From positions 62,001-126,000 of the forward strand of contig JAOPHQ010001132.1 of assembly GCA_030340625.1 (NCBI GenBank): 64,000 bases of DNA. The letters run 5' to 3'. How positions within the stretch are numbered: position 1 is the stretch's first letter; each line of letters opens with the position of its first letter. Shown here piece by piece: positions 59,801 to 64,000 of the stretch. The notes beneath the pieces are model-generated. The model ran no database searches, was not told the origin of the DNA, and saw only the letters and a program-made list of their open reading frames with translations. Made by a program: the position numbers and the translations under genes. The DNA comes from Merluccius polli. Taxonomy: Eukaryota; Chordata; Actinopteri; Gadiformes; Merlucciidae.

Positions 59801-61440
59801 AATTATTTGCTCAGGGTTTGATCAAATCTTCCAGATATTTTCACACATGCAGCATATACAAATGGCTTCATTATCGAGTCATCCCAAGGCAGTTCTGGTG
59901 AAATGCTGAATGAACAGCATTCCTTAGATGCAATATATAAAATATGCCACTATATGCCATGAGGCCCATGGAGGCCGATTTCTGTTGGTGGATGTCAAGG
60001 GCATAGTTTGCTTTTTTTGGGATCCTCCTGTTTGCAGCTGGGATACTCCTGGCAGCAGCCCAAGAGGTCATGGTTTGGTTTCAGTTTTCAGAGTCCTCCA
60101 GTGGTCTGGGTTCCTCATCACCTTCTTGGACCCTCAGCCCCAGTTTGGGTGCCCAGGATCGTCCGATCATGTGACAAACACAGCCCCTGACTAATAGGTT
60201 ATTATGGCAAGAACTATAGGCTGTATTGACTGGAATACATTTCACCATACGTTTGACCCAGTACCTAAATATTGATAATGTGACAGAATTGTGATTTTAG
60301 TATCAATGATTCACTAAGAAAAATGTTCAATACTTCATAGAAGCCACTGCGCACAAAACAGGTGCAAACTACAAGATTTTAAAAATCCTGAGACCACACA
60401 CAGAACGACATGTAATGATACAGCTTAACAAGTTTGTTCCTGTAGTGTGTGGAGTGCAACAATAGGCCCTTTTCACAGTAGGACAAGCTCATAAACTATT
60501 AACTATAACTTACCATTAACTCATTACCTCATTAATAGCTCAACATTAATTATGGGTCCGTTTGATTTAGGTATCGCAGTGCACCAGTTTAGACACAACT
60601 AGTCCAGCAAATATACATTGATCATGCTGGCGCTACGACAGACTTGATAAAACCGACCTAATGTTAAAATTACAGGAACAGGAAGTTACTTTACCCTGCT
60701 ACTGACCACCTGTGAAAAGGGTCCATTTGGAACGTTCTGGACAAAACGGCACATCACACGCTACCCGACTCCATTCATGAACAACCCCGATTCCCGACTC
60801 TAAAGGACGAAACTCTACGAGATAATTGGTACCGAGCATCAGTCGTGATGCAGCCCCCAACCAAGTCCCCTGGGGGTTTCTGGGGGTCATCTGGGGGGGT
60901 TCTATGTTTGCAGTAAATTCGTACCAAGGGACATCTCTCTTTAAGAGGACATAGGATATGTGTAACTGAACAGTCCTTCTAAATGTCACTGCCATAACTC
61001 AAAGCTGTCAGCACACTCGTATCCAAGTTGGGGCCTGCGAGACCACTCGGGTCTAATCCCTCTGGAAAAACACCAGCTTCCGCTTTCCCCAAGCCACAAA
61101 GCAACCCAAGAGAAGAATAAAAACAAACATGCATGCATTATTTAAAAGAGTAACTATTGTCTCAAATCAGTTGGCCAAAACTAAACTGTATATTCAGTTG
61201 GTTGCAATCTGCCATCTCACCGCTAGATGCTACTTAATCCTACACACTGCACCTTTAAATCAACAAACCAGTTATTGCGTGGTTTGGCTATCATAACATT
61301 TGCATGTTCCATGTTTTTCTCCTCCTCACCTCTTCATACACCTCCCTGATGGCAGTTCCGCCAGGCTCCTCCTCTGGCTCCATGCCTCCCCCTGGAACAA
61401 TCCACTGGTCTGGGTGTCGACTGCTGCTCACCAGGAGAAC
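56840..61440 (-). CDS. NUDT4: NUDT4 (DIPP2), diphosphoinositol polyphosphate phosphohydrolase; last four exons, 5' end outside the window
   Basis: Nudix enzyme that removes the beta-phosphate from inositol pyrophosphates such as PP-InsP5, and hydrolyses diadenosine polyphosphates. Exons in transcript order: 61440-61330, 59070-59026, 57909-57822, 57051-56840; junctions AG/GT, phases consistent, 151 residues visible. The Nudix box (G-x5-E-x7-REV-x-EE-x-GV) is split between the first two exons: GGGMEPEEEPGG..AIREVYEE then AGV. DIPP-family blocks QDRKHRTYVYVLI, EDWEDSV and HKPVHAEYL follow. The C-terminal tail ends in GSGLVNR. About 33 N-terminal residues (exon 1) are not found up to 64000 and must lie further right. 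Human NUDT4 is near EEA1, which favours NUDT4 over NUDT3. Confidence 0.9.
57935..58664. mobile_element. MITE with telomere-like (ACCCCT)n terminal inverted repeats, TAA-flanked
   Basis: The left end GGCCCAATCCTATTTC leads into (ACCCCT)n and (ACCCCTT)n. The right end carries the inverse, (AGGGGT)n then GAAATGGGATTCACCC. TAA flanks both ends (57932-57934 and 58665-58667), fitting a PIF/Harbinger TWA target. Interior has poly(C) at about 58309-58324. No transposase. It is in a NUDT4 intron. Confidence 0.65.
59071..61329. other. NUDT4 intron sequence
   Basis: No exon is seen. It contains a LINE/SINE-type tail (CAATAAAGTATCTGTGATTT) at about 59649 and MITE copy B at 60467-60723; the rest has no feature I recognise. 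Confidence 0.5.
60467..60723. mobile_element. MITE with GGNCCCTTTTCACA termini, copy B
   Basis: It shares all interior blocks with 30604-30815, but has about 45 bp extra near the left end (ACAAGCTCATAAACTATTAA region). Confidence 0.75.
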
Positions 61441-61804
61441 CTGCAAGGAGAAGATACTCCTTCATGTTCTGGACAGATAGCCTAACCCAGTGGTCAGACA
61501 GACAGACATACCAGGATTAACACTATAGGTGAGCAAAAGAAGAAGATCCCAGAGAGTTGCAAAAAGCTGCAAAACTTTCTTTGTATTATAGTGAATCTTA
61601 GAGTTTTGATGGAGTATCCTAAAAAAAAAAAATAGCCAACCAGCTGAAAAATGTCTATGGAAATTCCTGAGACTAGAGCCTGTATGTAATATATTAGACA
61701 TCTCTTAGCACTTGATGAGGTTAGTGCTTACATTCCATATCCAGGTCATGGACTCTGCTTGTTCCAGGGCAGTGTTTGATTTGTCTTGTTGTGTTTATGC
61801 CAGG

Positions 61805-62035
61805 TCCCAGATCAGAGGACCTGGAACCACCAAGGATGTTTACTTGGTGGACCTGGAGGTTCCAGGTCCACCAAGTAAACGTCCTCCCCAGTATTTGTCA
61901 ACTGGATAAGCACTAGAGGTACACCCAGGTACACCCTAGTAGAGGTACATGCTAGAGGTACACCCTAGTAGGGGTACACCCTAGTAGGGGTACATAGTAG
62001 AGGTAGACCCTAGAGGTACACCCTAGTAGAGGTAG
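61805..62035. repeat. Inverted repeat plus AGGTACACCCTAGTAG minisatellite
   Basis: Inverted CCACCAAG..TTTACTTGGTGG blocks at 61827-61880 are followed by about seven imperfect copies of a 16-17-bp unit at 61915-62035, in the first NUDT4 intron. Confidence 0.75.
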
Positions 62036-62708
62036 CAACTTGGTGATCCTTATGTGGGGTACAAGGGTGGGTTATTTTGTTTTACTTTCTGAACCTGGGA
62101 TATTCAAATCCTAGTTAAAAATAATTGCATCTCTCTCCTTAGCCAAGATATAAACACATAGAGATGTAACGATGTATGACCTCCTCAAACAAGTAGTGTC
62201 ATCTTGACGTGTACAGCCCCTAATCAGAGTTACAATCTCAAAAGGCCTTATGGACCCACATCTGTTGATAACATCCCACAACCTTGAGTACTCAAAAGGA
62301 CAAGCTCCCCAAAACCTAGAGAAGGAGAAAAACTTGAGAAGGAACAAATAGGAGGGACCCCTTCCTCCAGGGATGACTAGTAGGGCAAATAGGTATTCAC
62401 TTTTTATTCTAGGTAACATGGGGCCATCACTAGCTGTATATCAAAATCAGGCCTCGATACCCATCTGCATATTTTACATATTGCATTTTTCAATAGATCC
62501 TTTGATAGGAATATTTGATCGTGCCTTAACAGTGGATCTGAATATGAACAGAGAAGTGAAATGCTACAAGAGCATACTTGGAGAGCCATTTGCTATCCAA
62601 GATCATAAAAAAACACCGCGCTAAAGTCCGCCCCTGTCTGGAGTCACAGTGACCCACATTAAGGCATATGTGAACAACTTGCAGTCCTGCTGTGTGAGAA
62701 CTGGAGGC

Positions 62709-62835
<127 letters not shown>

Positions 62836-63242
62836 TTAGAATGATCACATCCACAACCAGCTTTTACAGATGTTTTTTTACAGAAACACAAATAGTTGCG
62901 AGAAGATGCCTAGCCAAGTCAGGAATAAGATATCTTTATAATAATATACACCAATTCATTTTGATGATATTAATATCGCTACAATTCCTTCTCACAGCCT
63001 ATTGATTATGTTCATGTCCATTTTACATGTCATTATTAAATAAACGGAATGTCCCATTTTTCTACCATTGCTGCATATATGCACCATAGCTTGAATGTGC
63101 AATTTCTCCAACTCACAAAAGCTTTTCTCCATTTTATTACCATAGGAAAAGCAGACAGCAACATGTGGGTCTGCTCTTTTGTTTCTAGAAGGAAACACAA
63201 ACCTACATGTCCTGTGTATTGGAAGCATTCACCTCCACCTGG

Positions 63243-63243
<1 letters not shown>

Positions 63244-63288
<45 letters not shown>

Positions 63289-63324
63289 ACGCACACGCAC
63301 ACGCACACACACACACACACACAC
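63244..63324. repeat. (CA)n/(CACACG)n microsatellite
   Basis: CA units with a central block of CACACG repeats. Confidence 0.95.
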
Positions 63325-63950
63325 GTGTCAGTGAAGTTCATCGCCTTTGGATGCGGGTTTACACACATCTTCAACGAAATCTGAAAAAAAAAAAATCCTC
63401 AAATATGGAGGGTGATTAGAGGTAGGCTCACTGCCAATATTGAAACGGACAATAGCCTATTGAAACAAACAACCATCTATTACTTTTAACCTGCAAAATG
63501 TGTTGCTTGGGGACATATGAACACTACATACGAGTCCTCACAAGCACAACAATCAGTTTGCACTATTGCCACCCATGTGGCCACCCACCCTACTTCATGT
63601 GTAGCATATTTAAGAAAATATAGTCTACCATTATCTGTTTCAATTTATAATAGATTTAGAGCACCTATGAGAAAAAACAAAACATGTAATAATTAGGATG
63701 AGATTATTTTGTGGCTTCAGCCTGAGATGTTGTAGGCCTAGTGCATGGCTACTGTGGCATTATGCACTACAACATCTAAATAGGCCTGCTGTCAATTACA
63801 TAGAGACTCCCCCTGGTATGACCTCAACAGCTCAGTTCCCTGCCTATACACAAACAAAAAGCAAATCAAGTAGATTTTATTCATCCATTTTACCATGTAT
63901 CTCTCGATTTCGGATAATCTTATAATTGAGATATTCTCGACACCAATATA

Positions 63951-64000
63951 CACTCACCGGCCACTTTATTAGGTACACCTTGCTAGTACCGGGTTGGACC
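63951..64000. mobile_element. Start of a common fish interspersed repeat, cut by the window edge
   Basis: CACTCACCGGCCACTTTATT followed by AGGTACACCTTGCTAGTACC is the terminus of a very abundant teleost repeat that I recognise by sequence but cannot name with certainty. The rest is outside. Confidence 0.55.

Overview
The window is vertebrate, almost certainly teleost fish, nuclear DNA. The genes are split into many short exons with GT/AG introns. Long (CA)n/(TG)n arrays are everywhere, and the interspersed repeats are of kinds common in fish: an RTE/Rex3-like LINE, an L1/Tx1-like LINE, a Jockey-group LINE, hAT-type elements and PIF/Harbinger-like elements. I see no bacterial or viral gene.

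Three protein-coding genes can be read exon by exon. (1) PLEKHG7, + strand, 5' UTR exon ending at 3359 and coding exons from 4160 to 18608, is a Dbl-family RhoGEF with DH and PH domains; the spliced model is 740 aa. (2) EEA1, - strand, start codon at 55284 and stop at 21637, has 29 coding exons and a 1391-aa model: an N-terminal C2H2 finger, a very long coiled coil and a C-terminal FYVE finger. (3) NUDT4, - strand, is a Nudix diphosphoinositol-polyphosphate phosphohydrolase. Its last four exons lie at 61440-56840 and its 5' end is beyond the window. PLEKHG7 and EEA1 are tail to tail, as I recall for human 12q22, with candidate poly(A) signals only about 100 bp apart. NUDT4 lies just upstream of EEA1 on the same strand.

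Layout: 1-1851 decayed RTE-like LINE; 1852-3030 gene-free with one microsatellite; 3030-18775 PLEKHG7, whose introns hold a 45-copy 20-bp minisatellite, a hAT element with a perfect 8-bp target duplication and several microsatellites; 18845-55500 EEA1, whose 14.5-kb intron 11 (33051-47612) is a transposon nest; 55690-64000 NUDT4 with more inverted-repeat elements in its introns.

In intron 11 of EEA1 a hAT element sits inside an (AT)n-centred palindrome. A Harbinger-like element carrying tRNA-like sequence sits inside a second element flanked by TAA. An L1-like LINE is interrupted by a 4.8-kb LINE with two long open frames, and removing the insert with one 7-bp target copy restores the L1 reading frame.

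The most unusual pattern is regulatory. At least five EEA1 3' splice sites have a (TG)n tract where a polypyrimidine tract is expected, one EEA1 donor is the first GT of a (GT)n array, and a PLEKHG7 acceptor ends a (CT)n array. The genes are not an operon. EEA1 (PI3P and Rab5 tethering on early endosomes), PLEKHG7 (Rho-type GTPase exchange) and NUDT4 (inositol pyrophosphate turnover) touch membrane or inositide signalling, but I infer no joint function from their being neighbours.
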